Assembly (NCBI GenBank): GCA_943704495.1
Contig: CALSCR010003217.1
Span: forward strand, 1-64,000
Direction: 5' to 3'
From: Pigoraptor chileana
Lineage: Eukaryota; Opisthokonta; Filasterea
Length of the DNA stretch: 64,000 nucleotides
Shown: one piece after another, positions 10,381 through 20,872 of the stretch
How positions within the stretch are numbered: the first letter of the stretch is position 1
How the letters are laid out: every line of letters starts with the position of its first letter
Made by a program: the position numbers and the translations under genes
Notes under the pieces: generated by a model
Told to the model about the DNA's origin: nothing
The model's database searches: none
Seen by the model: only the letters and a program-made list of their open reading frames with translations

Positions 10381-13300
10381 CTACAGAAGCTGAAGCGCCG
10401 ACCCTGTGTCATGAATTGCCTCGACCCAGTCGTCCCGCTCCATGTCGTTGCTTGCTGCAAGGATGTACTCGCGTGTGTTTCCGTCAGCATCCGATACCGT
10501 GATGCGGAAGGCATGTGGCTGGCCCAGGAATGGGGCGTCAAGCACTTCGGCGCGCCCCTGGTCCACACGCCACAGCCCTTTCGGCCACCACGCACCCGCC
10601 GCTCCGTAGTAGAATACGAATGAGTCGTTGAGGACAATGTGCCGCTCCTGGAACTTGTCGAGATTCAGTCCACCGAGCTTCAGAAGAACACCCACCTGCA
10701 TTCATACACCAAAGAGAGCGGTTATATGCAGCAGTTCAGATAAAATGCACAATGTGTCATTGAATCGTTGCATTAAAGTCAATTATGTTACAGGTCTGGT
10801 CAGTCTACCTTTGTCGCGTTCCGCGACACGTTGTTGTAGCCGAGGTCTCCAAAAACGACCTTGGCAAGATCGGCTGCCTTGGGATATTTGCTGTAAATGT
10901 TCTTCAGACGCAATTGCGCCTCGTAGCATTTGACGGCAATAGGCACGAGGGATGCGTGGTCCTTCTCAAGCTCCCGGATGCGTGACGATGCGTCCCCGGC
11001 GGCGTCCTCCGCCTCCCGCAGTGCCTCACTCAGCCGCATCACGTGCGCCTCGCTGTGTTCAATCGTATCGAGCGCATCGGCAAGGTTGGCCTCCGTTGCC
11101 GCAAATGTCTGTCGCAGCGCCGCAGTCTCAGCTTGTAGGGCGCGCAGCTCACGGCGCGTCTTCTCGGCAGCCGCATCACGTGACCAGACGGCCGCGGCGT
11201 GGTGCTTACGTATTTCGTCGAGTTGTGCGCGGAATCCCTCGGCGTCGCTTGTTCGGGCGGCGTATTCGGCCCGCAGGCGCTCCCGTGCTTCTGCGGTCGC
11301 TGTTTTCTCCGCCGCGAGCGCCGACGCCGTCTGCACCGATCCCTCCGCCAGCAGGGCATTCGCACGCTCGCGCTGTCGGAGCTCGGCCTCGAGGGCCCGT
11401 ATGCGCTGCTCAAGCTCCGCGATGCGGGCATTGGCGGCATCCTGCTGCCGAGCAGAATGTCCTTCGGATTCCTGCAGGCGCAGCCGGCAGTTTTCGAGGG
11501 ATGCGACGGTCAGCTCCTTAGCGCTCACCTCAGCAGCGACCGTCCGGCGCGCCTCCTCCAGTGCAGCATCAAGGGACTTGCGGATGGTGCGGGAAGCGTC
11601 CTCCGCCGCCGAAGCGCGGGCTGTCGTTTCTGCAAGCGCCGCCTGTGCCGACTCAAGCGAGGCCCGGAGGCTTTCAAGAGCCGCATCGCGCGACTGCAAA
11701 GCAACCTCTGCGGCTGACAGGCGCGACGACGCCGATGCAAGCTGGGCCCACGTCGACTCCTTGTCTACCGCCTCGGCCTCGACGGTCTGGCGCAGATCGC
11801 CAACGGTTGCCTCCAGGGCTCTCCTGGCCGCCAGCTCCGCGGCGAGTGCGCGTTCACTCGCGTCTTTCGCAGCGGCTTCCGCACGCGCCATCCGCACGGC
11901 CTCATCAGCGGCCGCCTGCGCCCCGGCCCGCACGGTATCCGCCGCCGCCGCCTCTGCCTGCGCAGCATCACGTGACGCCTCGGCAGCATCAAGCCGCCGG
12001 CCGAGCGTGGCTGCTTCCCCTCTCAGCTGCTCTGCCGCTGCCTGCGCCTCAAGCGTCGCCTGCCGCTGCTCATGCGATTCTTGGTGTGCCGCGGCACACT
12101 GTGCTTCCAAATCGCTCAATTTTGTCAGCAGAACAGCACGCTCTGCTTCGGCGGCCGCACACCGTGCTTCCAGTCGGTGCTGGGCGTCGAGTTTCTGTCG
12201 GCGCCGTTCGGCTTTCTGTTCGATGCGGATTCGCTCAGCTTCCTCGCGCAGGTGGCGTTCAAGGGCCTCCGCGTTGGCACGTGACATGGCTTCCACGGCG
12301 CGGCGTTCGCGGGTGGCCGTATCCGTCACGAGACGGCCCCTCGCCCGCTCGACAGACGCACGGAACACGTGGAGGACGCGCACATATACACATACGGCAC
12401 GACGAAACCGTCGGATGCGCCTCACCTTGAGCAACAGGGGCACGAATCTGCGGGCTGCACGCAACGCGAAAAATGCCGCCCGAAACCGTTTCCTACGCAC
12501 AAATACCCACGCAAATGAGCAACAAAAACAATGCATTCGGGAGACAAGTGCCATTTTGGCACGAAAAGAACGAGAACGCACCTTGCGAGCCACACACGGA
12601 CCCTGCCAACGACGGACTCCATCTGCTCACGTGATCCGGAGAGCAGTTCCTCGAGGAATGCCAGGCGACCCGCTCGGAAAAACACCTTGGAGAGGCCCAT
12701 CTGGAAGTCACGCCCCCCGTGCAAGTCCAGCGCCACAAGAAGAGCTTCGCAGAACGTGGCCTTCCGGAGATGCGCGATGGATGCCGGCATCAGTGACGAG
12801 TACCTGTGGGGAAAGCAAAACGGACAGCGGAGGTGGATTAGCGTCTAATACGTAGTTGGAATCACATCTGCGGCAGCGCTGTTCCAAGTGATGGGTAGAG
12901 GCGCCTCACCGTGCATGCAGTTCGTCAAACGAGCAGCGTGTCGGATATCCCTTCTGCATCAGGAGCAAGGCGGTGCACATGCCGGCGTAGCGCAGCTGGG
13001 CCATGACCTCGAGCCCCTCGAATGCGTCCGGCTGCTGCGCCTGGTTTGGCTTGATGCAGCGCACAAAGTGCGAGTGCGTTTGTGTGAGGCGATCCATCAG
13101 GTCTTGAAGCTGCCGCTGGAACACGCCAACGACCGTGCGCACGCGCGGCTGACCAGCACCGCTGCTCAGGCGTCGTCGTGTGTCCGCATCACCGCCGACA
13201 GACAATGTTGCGCCATACCCACTCGCCGACGTAGCCGAGGCGAGTGAGGCGACACTGTTACCCGCCCTTCCGATCGAGGCGAGGCGCGAAACAAATGTGT

Positions 13301-15682
13301 CCGTACTGCCGTCAAGGAGCGCAAGGAGATCCTCCTGCAGGGCATCGTTATTGCGCTCAAGAAAGCCATCCGTCGAGTACGTCACCTCCCCCGCAAAATG
13401 GCGCACCACAAAAGCTTCAGAGTCAACCAGTGACACGCTTGTCGTCCGCGCTCGCCGGGACACTGGCTTCGGCTTCGAGAGGTGCTGGTTGGCGCCGTGC
13501 ATTGTGTGTATTTTGAGGGCAACGGTGCGGTCGGTAGCCTTTGGCACGAGACACTCCTCATCAATTATTGCCATTATGCCCGTGCGCTTGTTTTCAAGCA
13601 GATCAATGATCGACTACGCTCGGGAAAACAGAAAGTCGTCACGTGAGCGCGCATTTGGTGTCAGAAATATGACCACAGACAGCCAACAAATTCAAAGTGA
13701 TCAGCAGCCTCTGCAAGGTCCATTAAGTGTTAGAGCTTGCACAAGGAGTTGTCAAGACCCAGACAAATAAAACGTACTACTCTTGTGCGATGAGCAACCG
13801 TGACACGAAGCACACCAACGACGAGCGAAAACAGCAATCAATAAGCAACAAAATCACACATGCCCCACCGAATTGTCGTCGTACGGGATTTTTTTCCACC
13901 GCAAGCCCTCCAGCTCGTAAATGAGCTGTTCCTGGCGCAGAATTTCAGCATTAAAGTGTTGCTGTATGCGCTCATTCGCGCTGTTTATGCAGAACTGCTC
14001 AAATCGGTTCGTTTCAAAGACCTCAAATCCTGAAATGTCGAGTATACCAATGCGTCCAGAAACGCGGGTCTCTCCACGGAGGCTGTCGCGGATGCGGCCA
14101 ACGAGCCACTCGAAGCACAGGCCGTACATATGCCGCGCAAATGAGTCTCTCGCCGCAACCGCCTGGGCAACAGACAGAGGAATTTCATACCGCTCCACCG
14201 CCCCCCCGCCGCCTCCCCCGGCGACCAGGGTGCGTGACACAAGCGAGCTGCGGAGTGCGCTCTCCGCCATGCCAAGGAGGCGGGCAGCGTGGGAGACGGC
14301 TGCCGTGCACAAGGCATCAGACTCGTCAATAACAGCCCCTTCCACTGTCTTTCCTCGGCGGTTGACAAATGACACATTACCCAGGTGCAAAATGGCGGCA
14401 ACGACACGGAACACATGGGATTGGATTTCTTTGGGCACCCCAACGGCATCGAGCGACGCACAGACGGACGCATATTCCATGGCGTCGTTTACACCAGCAA
14501 CTCCAGTGCACTGAGAGCGAGACAGATACTTGAATTCATCCGGGCTGCCGAGAGCATACTCCTGAGTTCGTTGCGCATAAGACAAGAGTGTGCAAAAAGG
14601 AGCGGTGGCGCAACAGGAGATGAAGATGAGAAAAAAACAGCCCGTCGGAAACTAAAGCAATTCAAGGTAGTTTTGTGGCAACACACCTCTTTCTCGGATG
14701 CAGCGGCGCCTGCAATAAGCTGGTAGAAGATGTGGAACGTGCGTTCGCCATCAGCCGCCATTGTCACGCGGCACTTCTCAAGGAGATACGTCTCCAGAGA
14801 GGCCCCCGCAATGGCGCCCGTGCGATCAAAATGGACCTCGCTGTACTTGCCGAAGCGGGAGCTGTTGTTGTTACGCAGAGTCTTTGCGTTCCCAAACGCC
14901 TCCAACACGGGATTAGCAGCGAGCAGACGGGCCTCAAGAGATGCGCCAGCCGACAAGGGCTGCTGCGATGGCTGCGGTTGTGCCGGGCTTTGCCGTTGCG
15001 TGCTCTCGGCTGCAAAAGCGAGATAGCGAAGCAGGTGCTTGCATGTCTCTGTCTTGCCGGCGCCGGATTCCCCCGTGCACAGCACAGACTGGTCCTCCTT
15101 CTGCGCACACATCCGCCGATATGCACTGTCACCGATCGCATAAACGTGGGGTGGTAAACGGCCCAGAGAGACACCGCAGTAGCGGCGCATTTGATCGCTA
15201 CCATATCCACTGATTTCCTTGTACGGGTTCACTGCGACGAGAATGGACGCCGTGTAAGTGTATATGCGATCTCCGTCAAGGTATCGGCTACGAAGGTTTT
15301 GGAGGAGTGCAGCCTCGTTGAGGTGCGTTAGTGCTGTGCTATCCTCGACGCCGTCGCTTGCCACGTCGTTTGCGGAAAGCGCGTCCTTGAGCGCAACCGT
15401 CGCCACCTTAAACTCGGCGTCGTACACAGCGGCAACAGCCGCCTTGATGTCCACAGAGCGCACCGTGACACGCCGATAGCACTCGCGGTCGCAGGGGATC
15501 CACGCCTGATCGCCTGCCTTAAGGACGACGGGCGGAGGGCTCGCGTCGTCTGCTGCGGGCACCCGCTGGTCGGCATCGTGCTTGATTGCAGCGGCCAGGG
15601 CCCGGCGCGGGCCGGAGGAGGGCTGCGGCGACAAGGCGGATGACGGGGGCGCGCCACCGCGGACACTGAGAAGCCCCGACAT
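10381..15682 (-). CDS. Myosin heavy chain with IQ, coiled coil and C-terminal PH domain
   Basis: Actin-based motor of 1537 residues. Exons 15682-14687, 14561-13869, 13613-12910, 12803-12582, 12492-10809, 10695-10381. The motor has the P-loop GESGAGKTE, switch I NNNSSRFGKY, switch II DISGFEVF followed by NRFEQFCINSANE, the actin-binding HFVRCIKPN and the converter region SKVFFRAGRLAFLE. A short neck of IQ-like arginine/aromatic repeats follows (FRAAFFALRAARRF). Then comes about 480 residues of Ala/Glu/Arg-rich coiled coil, implying a dimer. A single exon codes the C-terminal PH domain (VLLKLGGLNLDKFQERHIVL to DDWVEAI). A motor-IQ-coil-PH layout without MyTH4 or FERM does not match the classes I know well, so the class is left open. 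The PH domain suggests phosphoinositide-membrane cargo. Confidence 0.92.
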
Positions 15683-16057
15683 TGCCGCCCTTCAGCTAGA
15701 CGGCACGCAGACACACAAGTTGCTGCGATTGCGGGACGCGTTGTTGTTTGTGCTTGCACGCAACTCTGAGTACGCCCTTCTGGTTTAAAGCATTCGTGGG
15801 TTTGGGCCTGACAAGATGCTCACTTTCGGTGTATTGCAACAGTGTTATTCTTGCGGCCTTTAACAGTGGCCCGACGTTATCAAAGCATGCCTCATCACTC
15901 AGATGGCTCGGGAGACTGATGAATGTGCTCAGTTTATACTAAACTTAGTTGCGAAAACAGACTCCAAAGTCCAGCCAGTTACGTCAGGCTGTTAGTGCAC
16001 GTGACATTTTTACCGGCCGATCAGGATTTGACATGCGCAGTACAGAGAACAAAAAAA
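15683..16057. other. Divergent intergenic region, myosin / DTWD2
   Basis: These 375 bp lie between two divergent start codons. A CACGTG hexamer near 15998, inside GTGCACGTGACA, is about 60 bp before the DTWD2 start. No exon or RNA gene was recognised. Confidence 0.5.
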
Positions 16058-17351
16058 ATGCATCGGCAGACACGAAAGAGGTTGCATGAAACAAACCAAG
16101 CAGAGGATTCATGGGCGGAAAGTACGAGGATGGCGGAGAATGCACTTGATGCGGAGTACCCGGGCCGTGCCAACAGGCCTGGAGACACCGACATTACATT
16201 CGATCTTCTCCCCGGGTGGTGCGCATCGGACGGGGAGGGTGAGAGTGGTGCGAGTAGACGACGCCCCATGTGCCTCCGTTGCTGGTATGTTACATGGTAT
16301 GGGAATAGCTCCTTCTATTGTTCTTTTGTGTAGGATATTTCCGGTCGTCTCTGTCTCTGCGACAGTTTTGAAGTCTATGGGCACAGCACCTAAGTCACTG
16401 AGTTGAGCCCTACATCTCTGGGACAGTCGCATTCTCAGTCGTACTACACTTACACTAATGCCGACCGTTGTTACGTACGCAGCCGACCAGTAAGCGCATG
16501 CTTGTGTGCACACCTACCTCCGTCGCCGATTCTCGTTGCGACGCAGGTGCATATCCTTCAGCATCCAAACGAAGTGAGTAGTGTGGTTGCAGTGTGCTGG
16601 CGTGGCAGCCATTTTGTGGCATGGGCCGGGAGCAGTCGCTGACAGAGCCACCCGCCCGCCCGTCCCATCCACCTTGCCACATGCAAGGCAAGCCGACCAA
16701 TGCGCACTTCTCCGCTGATTGAAGCCTGCCTGGGAGAAAAGTGCACGGTGACGCGAGGCCGACGGTTCCCTCCACCTGTGCGCGCTACAATGCCTGACAG
16801 TGGGACGTTTCTTCTCTTTCCGGGAGAGGGAGCACGTGAGGTGCAGTCCGTGAGGCCTGGGGATGTTGCCTGTCTTATCGTGCTCGACGGTACATGGCAG
16901 CAGGTAATTCGACTATTCGCTCCTCTACACCCCATTCCAATCACACATTTACGTCGCCAATGAAGATAAACACAATTCCGCAGTTCTGCCAGCATGGATG
17001 CAGCGCCTGGACGCACTATTCAAGGCATCCCGCTTGCCATTCCCACAGGCTGACAAAATGTTGCATCGCGACCGGTTCCTTAAAGGTCTGCCACGGCTGT
17101 GTCTCCCCTCGGACGTTCATCGCACAAGCGAATACGCGATACGCACTCAGCCAACCGCAGACAGTGTCTCGACGCTCGAGGCAATTGCATTCGCCCTTCA
17201 ATCCATCGAAAGGAGTCAGGCCGTTCAGGAGGTCTGCGCCGCCATCACAGAGTCAGTCTTTGAGCCTGCGGCGTGCTGTGTGTACTGCACTAACAAAGGC
17301 ATGCAGAGCACACAGCAGACACCTGCGTTCAAACCACGTGGTAGTCCATAA
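16058..17351 (+). CDS. DTWD2: tRNA-uridine aminocarboxypropyltransferase (DTW domain)
   Basis: Predicted to transfer the 3-amino-3-carboxypropyl group of S-adenosylmethionine to uridine in tRNA (acp3U). Exons 16058-16284, 16483-16573, 16688-16903 and 17004-17351 give 293 residues. The N-terminal CLRCCRPVSACLCAHLPP carries the family's paired cysteines. Next come HILQHPNE, a SPLIEACLGEKCTVTRGRRF block close to animal DTWD2, the signature DGTW (LDGTWQQ), and LPRLCLPSD with STLEAIAFAL near the C-terminus. The acceptor of the last exon was set at 17003 by reading phase; an alternative at 16983 does not fit. The first intron carries repeat copy B. The start is the first in-frame ATG after a run of eight A, although the frame stays open further upstream. 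Confidence 0.88.
16381..16425 (-). repeat. Dispersed tRNA-like repeat, copy B
   Basis: On the minus strand it reads AGAGATGTAGGGCTCAACTC, then AGTGACTTAGGTGCTGTG. It aligns across about 40 nt with the copy at 37005-37085. It lies in DTWD2 intron 1 (198 nt). Confidence 0.45.
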
Positions 17352-17676
17352 CGGCCAGCATTTTCACCAATTTCGGTTTACTCGTCATACAGGTGCTCAT
17401 GAAGCCGCTGCGTGCGCTGGTCGCACTCCAACTGGAACGCGGCCAAGTTGTTCACCACGCCAAGAGCCAAAGGGGACTGCGAACAACAAGGACCCCGGGG
17501 CAATACCTGCGCAGGCAGCACCACAGTGGCGACATGGTCAATGAAGCGATTCAGCGGCACGACAGCCATGCAAGCACGTGAGCGCTTTCTTAGCCTGGTT
17601 GACGACCCACACCGCCTAAACAGCAGCGCCTGTTGCGTCCTGCCTGTTTACCAGAACATCATACCTGGAGTGTTTC
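17352..17676. other. Tail-to-tail spacer, DTWD2 / PDCL3
   Basis: These 325 bp separate two convergent stop codons and must hold both 3' ends. I see no coding exon in it. Confidence 0.5.
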
Positions 17677-18759
17677 TCATTCATCCTCCTCGTTGTCCTT
17701 GCGGTGTATCGAGCGCGTAAGCACATCGCCTGCGCGACGGTTTTCGCGCGGGTTGGCCTCCATCTCCGTCTCCACAGCGCCGAGTTGTGCAAGGGCCCAT
17801 TCGACGTCTGCCGGGGCATCACAAAGTCATTGGTGGCAGGGGTGAGAGGTTGCGGTACATATCCATACATCCCCGTCTGAGCCACGGACCAGCTGTGAGG
17901 AGGCGAAAACAACCACTCTGTCACGCTGAATGCGACGCAAAAGACAGTCTCACCCTCCATCTTTGTTGACGAGCCACCCATTGTCGAGAGACCGACGATT
18001 TGCCTCACAATTTTGTCATTGTGATAAATGAGCATCGTGGGAAGATTTGCGTCGGGGTAGTTGGGAATGCAGTCCGTTGAATATATCTTCAGAAACTTTG
18101 TTGCAGGAAACTTCTTTGCCAGTCGGAGGAGATGCTGGTTCAGAAGGGTGCTCAGGGGCACACTGGGCAGGGAAGGAAAGGACACATGCCCCGTGAGCCA
18201 GGCAGCAGAGCCACGCACAGGCATTGCCATGGTCATTCAGACACAGCAGATCGTCAAGGGATGTGGTGCTTACCCGTCCTTGTACAGGTGCAGGACGACC
18301 CACACGCCCTCGCCTGCTTTGTTGACTTCTGCGACAAATTCGTGCGCAGAGATCTGCACTAGATCGCCGAAGCGGGCGCGGTGTTGAAAGGCCTTCATCT
18401 CTTGCAGCCGCTTGGCTCTGCGCGCGCAACATACAACACGGAAGTGGTGTGATCGTGAGCACAGCGTTCAAGACACGGAAAGCGCACGTGTAAAAGCTTT
18501 TCACTGGGGCATAACAGGTGGCTCAAGAAATCACGACCCGCCTGTACTGCGCAAGAACACGCTCATCTTCCTCGTCCTCCAACTCATCAAGTTCGTCGAG
18601 ATCCATGTCCTCAAGGCTCTTTCCTTGCTGTTTCTCAGCGATGGTTTGCTCGATCATGTCCACCAGGTCGGCTTCCGTCATTTCCTTCTCCTTTTGAGGA
18701 ATGATGCCGTGCCGCCGAAGGGCATCGTTCCATTCCGTGTCTGCATTAGGGTCTTGCAT
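17677..18759 (-). CDS. PDCL3: Phosducin-like protein 3 (thioredoxin-fold chaperone cofactor)
   Basis: Cytosolic phosducin-like protein, a partner of the CCT/TRiC chaperonin. Exons 18759-18542, 18417-18274, 18162-17954 and 17807-17677 give 233 residues; human PDCL3 has 239. The start MQDPNADTEWNDALRRHGI is nearly the family consensus. The acidic DLDELDELEDEEDE follows, then QEMKAFQHRARFGDLVQIS. The thioredoxin fold has KAGEGVWVVLHLYKDGVPLS and FLKIYSTDCIPNYPDANLPT. The end is DVEWALAQLGAVETEMEANP. The first intron has no in-phase GT donor. The model that keeps the family alignment (YR joined to AKRLQEMKA) needs a GC donor at 18541-18540. Its start codon lies 540 bp from that of the divergent kinase gene. 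Confidence 0.92.
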
Positions 18760-19299
18760 TTTTCACAATTTGAGCCAACAAGTTGAAAGCTTTGGTTCCT
18801 CTTCAATGTGATTACGAGTGCAGATGCAGTACGCCGTCTTCAACTTGTCGTTTACTAATAGTCACTGTGACAGCCGGGTGGCACTGCACTGACACCGACG
18901 CAGAGTGAGTGGAGCGCAAAACGCACATGACCGGCAGCAGTCCGACTTGACCGCCTGCGTGGCCGGGGCTGTTGAGCTGGGCATTCGCGGAATTCCGTTC
19001 GATTTCACCCCCCGCCTTCAAATTGGGGGCGCCGGACGCGGTTTCGCCTTTCCTGGAACTGAGCCGGCAAGGGTATCGAGCCCCGCTAAAAATACTCTGT
19101 TCCGGCCTTCAAGGCTCAGCACAGTACTTGATTACTGCATTAGATTCCCTCTTCAGAGGTGTTTGAGTCGTGTCAGCCGTATTCAATCCGACGCACAATT
19201 TCGGATTCTTGTGTGTGAAAAGAGCTTGCTTGATTTTCACACTTGAGTCGTTCCCTGTATATTTATATCTCGACTGTTGCGGTCTGGAACGGCGCTGCG
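18760..19299. other. Divergent intergenic region, PDCL3 / kinase
   Basis: These 540 bp lie between two divergent starts. Open frames of 64-113 codons occur around 18905-19246, but they match no family I know, overlap each other and lack a convincing start. A TATA-like run lies just before the kinase gene. Confidence 0.5.
19256..19268 (+). promoter_or_regulatory. TATA-like run before the kinase gene
   Basis: TGTATATTTATAT lies about 32-44 bp upstream of the ATG at 19300. It could be a core promoter element with a very short leader. There is no direct support. Confidence 0.25.
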
Positions 19300-20776
19300 A
19301 TGGCGCTCGTGAATGTTGACTCCGAGTTTATTGGAAAGTATAAAGTGCGGTCTGTACTTGGGACGGGCAATACCGGCGAGGTCAAATTGGGCGTCCACAG
19401 CGAGACTGGAGAGAAGGCACGTCCTGAAGTTCTTGTCCATCATGTATTGGAGTGCGTATTTAACCTTGACAAGCTGCAGAATCAACCATATTGAGACGTG
19501 TTGTTGTTTGCCAAAATGCTTTAAGAACAGGTTGCTATCAAGATTATTCCGAAGTCTCCTGCAACCTCTAAGCAAGCTATCAATCTGCGCCGCGAAATAT
19601 GTTATCTGAAGCTTATCGACCACCCAAACATTGTTCGTCTCGTCGACGTCGCGGAGGGGTCGAACTGCACCCTGATTGTAATGGAGTACATCAGCGGGAC
19701 CGAGCTGTTTTATCGAATTAAGGAGAAAATCTTCAAAGAGAAGGAAATGCGTCATGTTTTCAGACAGATTGTCGACGCCCTTGGTGAGTGCAATGTTGGT
19801 ACGGTTCCCATTTCCAGTTCACGTTTGCTGTGCTGTGCTTTGCTCATCATGTCCAAATTGTGCTCCTTTACGCAGACTACTGTCATCGCCACAACATCCT
19901 CCATCGGTGAGTAATTACCTACCGAGTCGCGGTCTTAATGTATGTTGCCTTGGGTATTCATTATGTCTGCTTAACCAAATTTGTAGGGATTTGAAACCAG
20001 AAAATGTTCTGATTGATAAGAAGGACAACATCAAAATCATCGACTTCGGCTTCTCCAACATGCTCGGGGAGGACGGCTATCTCGAAACTCGATGCGGATC
20101 TCCTCATTATCTGGCCCCCGAAATCATTCTCGGTGGGAAATATGGGGCAAGCATCGACGTCTGGAGCCTCGGAGTAATTCTGTATGTTGCGGTGACCGGT
20201 TCGTTTCCCTTTGACGGACGCAACCTTCAGGGCGTGTATGAGAGCATCTTGAAGGACAGGATTGAGTTCCCCCGCGCTCTCTCCCCGGGTGAGTCGATTC
20301 ACTACCTTACTACCTGTATCCTGCGAATCTCTTGGCTTTGTGGTTGATAGCATGCCATGCTCATGCCTACGGAATGTGTGCTTTTGTTACATTCAGAATG
20401 TGGCGACCTGATTGCTCGGATGCTCAACCGCGACGCCGCCCACCGTGCCACTCTCGACGAGGTGCGCATGCACCCGTGGACAAATAAGGGCTATGATGCG
20501 CCACCGACAATGCACCGTCGTCTGTCGATGCATCCGTTTCCCTCCGAGGCCCTCGACGAGAGTGTCCTTTCAGAGCTTGCTGCCATGGGCTTTGCGCGGG
20601 ATGAGGTGGTGACCGCATTGCAATCGGGTTCTCAGAACCTGTATGCAACAGCCTACGTTCTCCTCAGCGAAAAGCGGGCGTTGCAAGCGGCTGTTGGCGG
20701 AGGAGGCCCGTCAGCAACGCCACCGCGCGAAAAGAAGGGCATTTTCTCACGCATCTTGCACTCGGTTCACAAATAG
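19300..20776 (+). CDS. AMPK-related Ser/Thr kinase with C-terminal UBA domain
   Basis: CAMKL-type protein kinase, 360 residues. Exons 19300-19416, 19531-19783, 19876-19906, 19987-20288 and 20397-20776. Catalytic landmarks are the Gly loop GTGNTGEVKLG, VAIK, HRDLKPEN, the DFG motif in IIDFGFSN, and APEII. The activation loop LETRCGSPHYLAPE keeps the threonine that LKB1-type kinases phosphorylate in AMPK relatives. A UBA-like segment follows (SVLSELAAMGFARDEVVTAL), as in MARK, BRSK and SIK kinases. The protein ends about 35 residues later in a basic KKGIFSRILHSVHK with no KA1 domain. Intron 1 begins with GC (AAG then GCACGT): no GT donor keeps the frame into VAIKIIPKS. It converges on RPB1, with only 96 bp between stops. 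Confidence 0.92.
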
Positions 20777-20872
20777 AACTAAATGAAAGATAACAGTACC
20801 ACTTCACCAGTCAGAATTTGAAGTTGTTTAATCCAAAAGCTCAACAGTCCCCTTCGAAAACAGAAAAACAGC

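Noticed and set aside
10930-12855. 641-codon open frame antisense to the myosin coiled coil
   Set aside because: It mirrors the GC-rich Ala/Glu/Arg codons of the coil on the other strand, gives a Ser/Arg/Ala string without any domain, and the sense strand is clearly coding.
16984-17003. Alternative DTWD2 acceptor after the AG at 16983
   Set aside because: It would enter in phase 2 while the preceding exon ends in phase 0. The acceptor at 17003 keeps the frame.
18905-19246. Candidate small gene of 64-113 codons between PDCL3 and the kinase
   Set aside because: Two overlapping frames, no family match, no proper start. The interval is better explained as a shared promoter.
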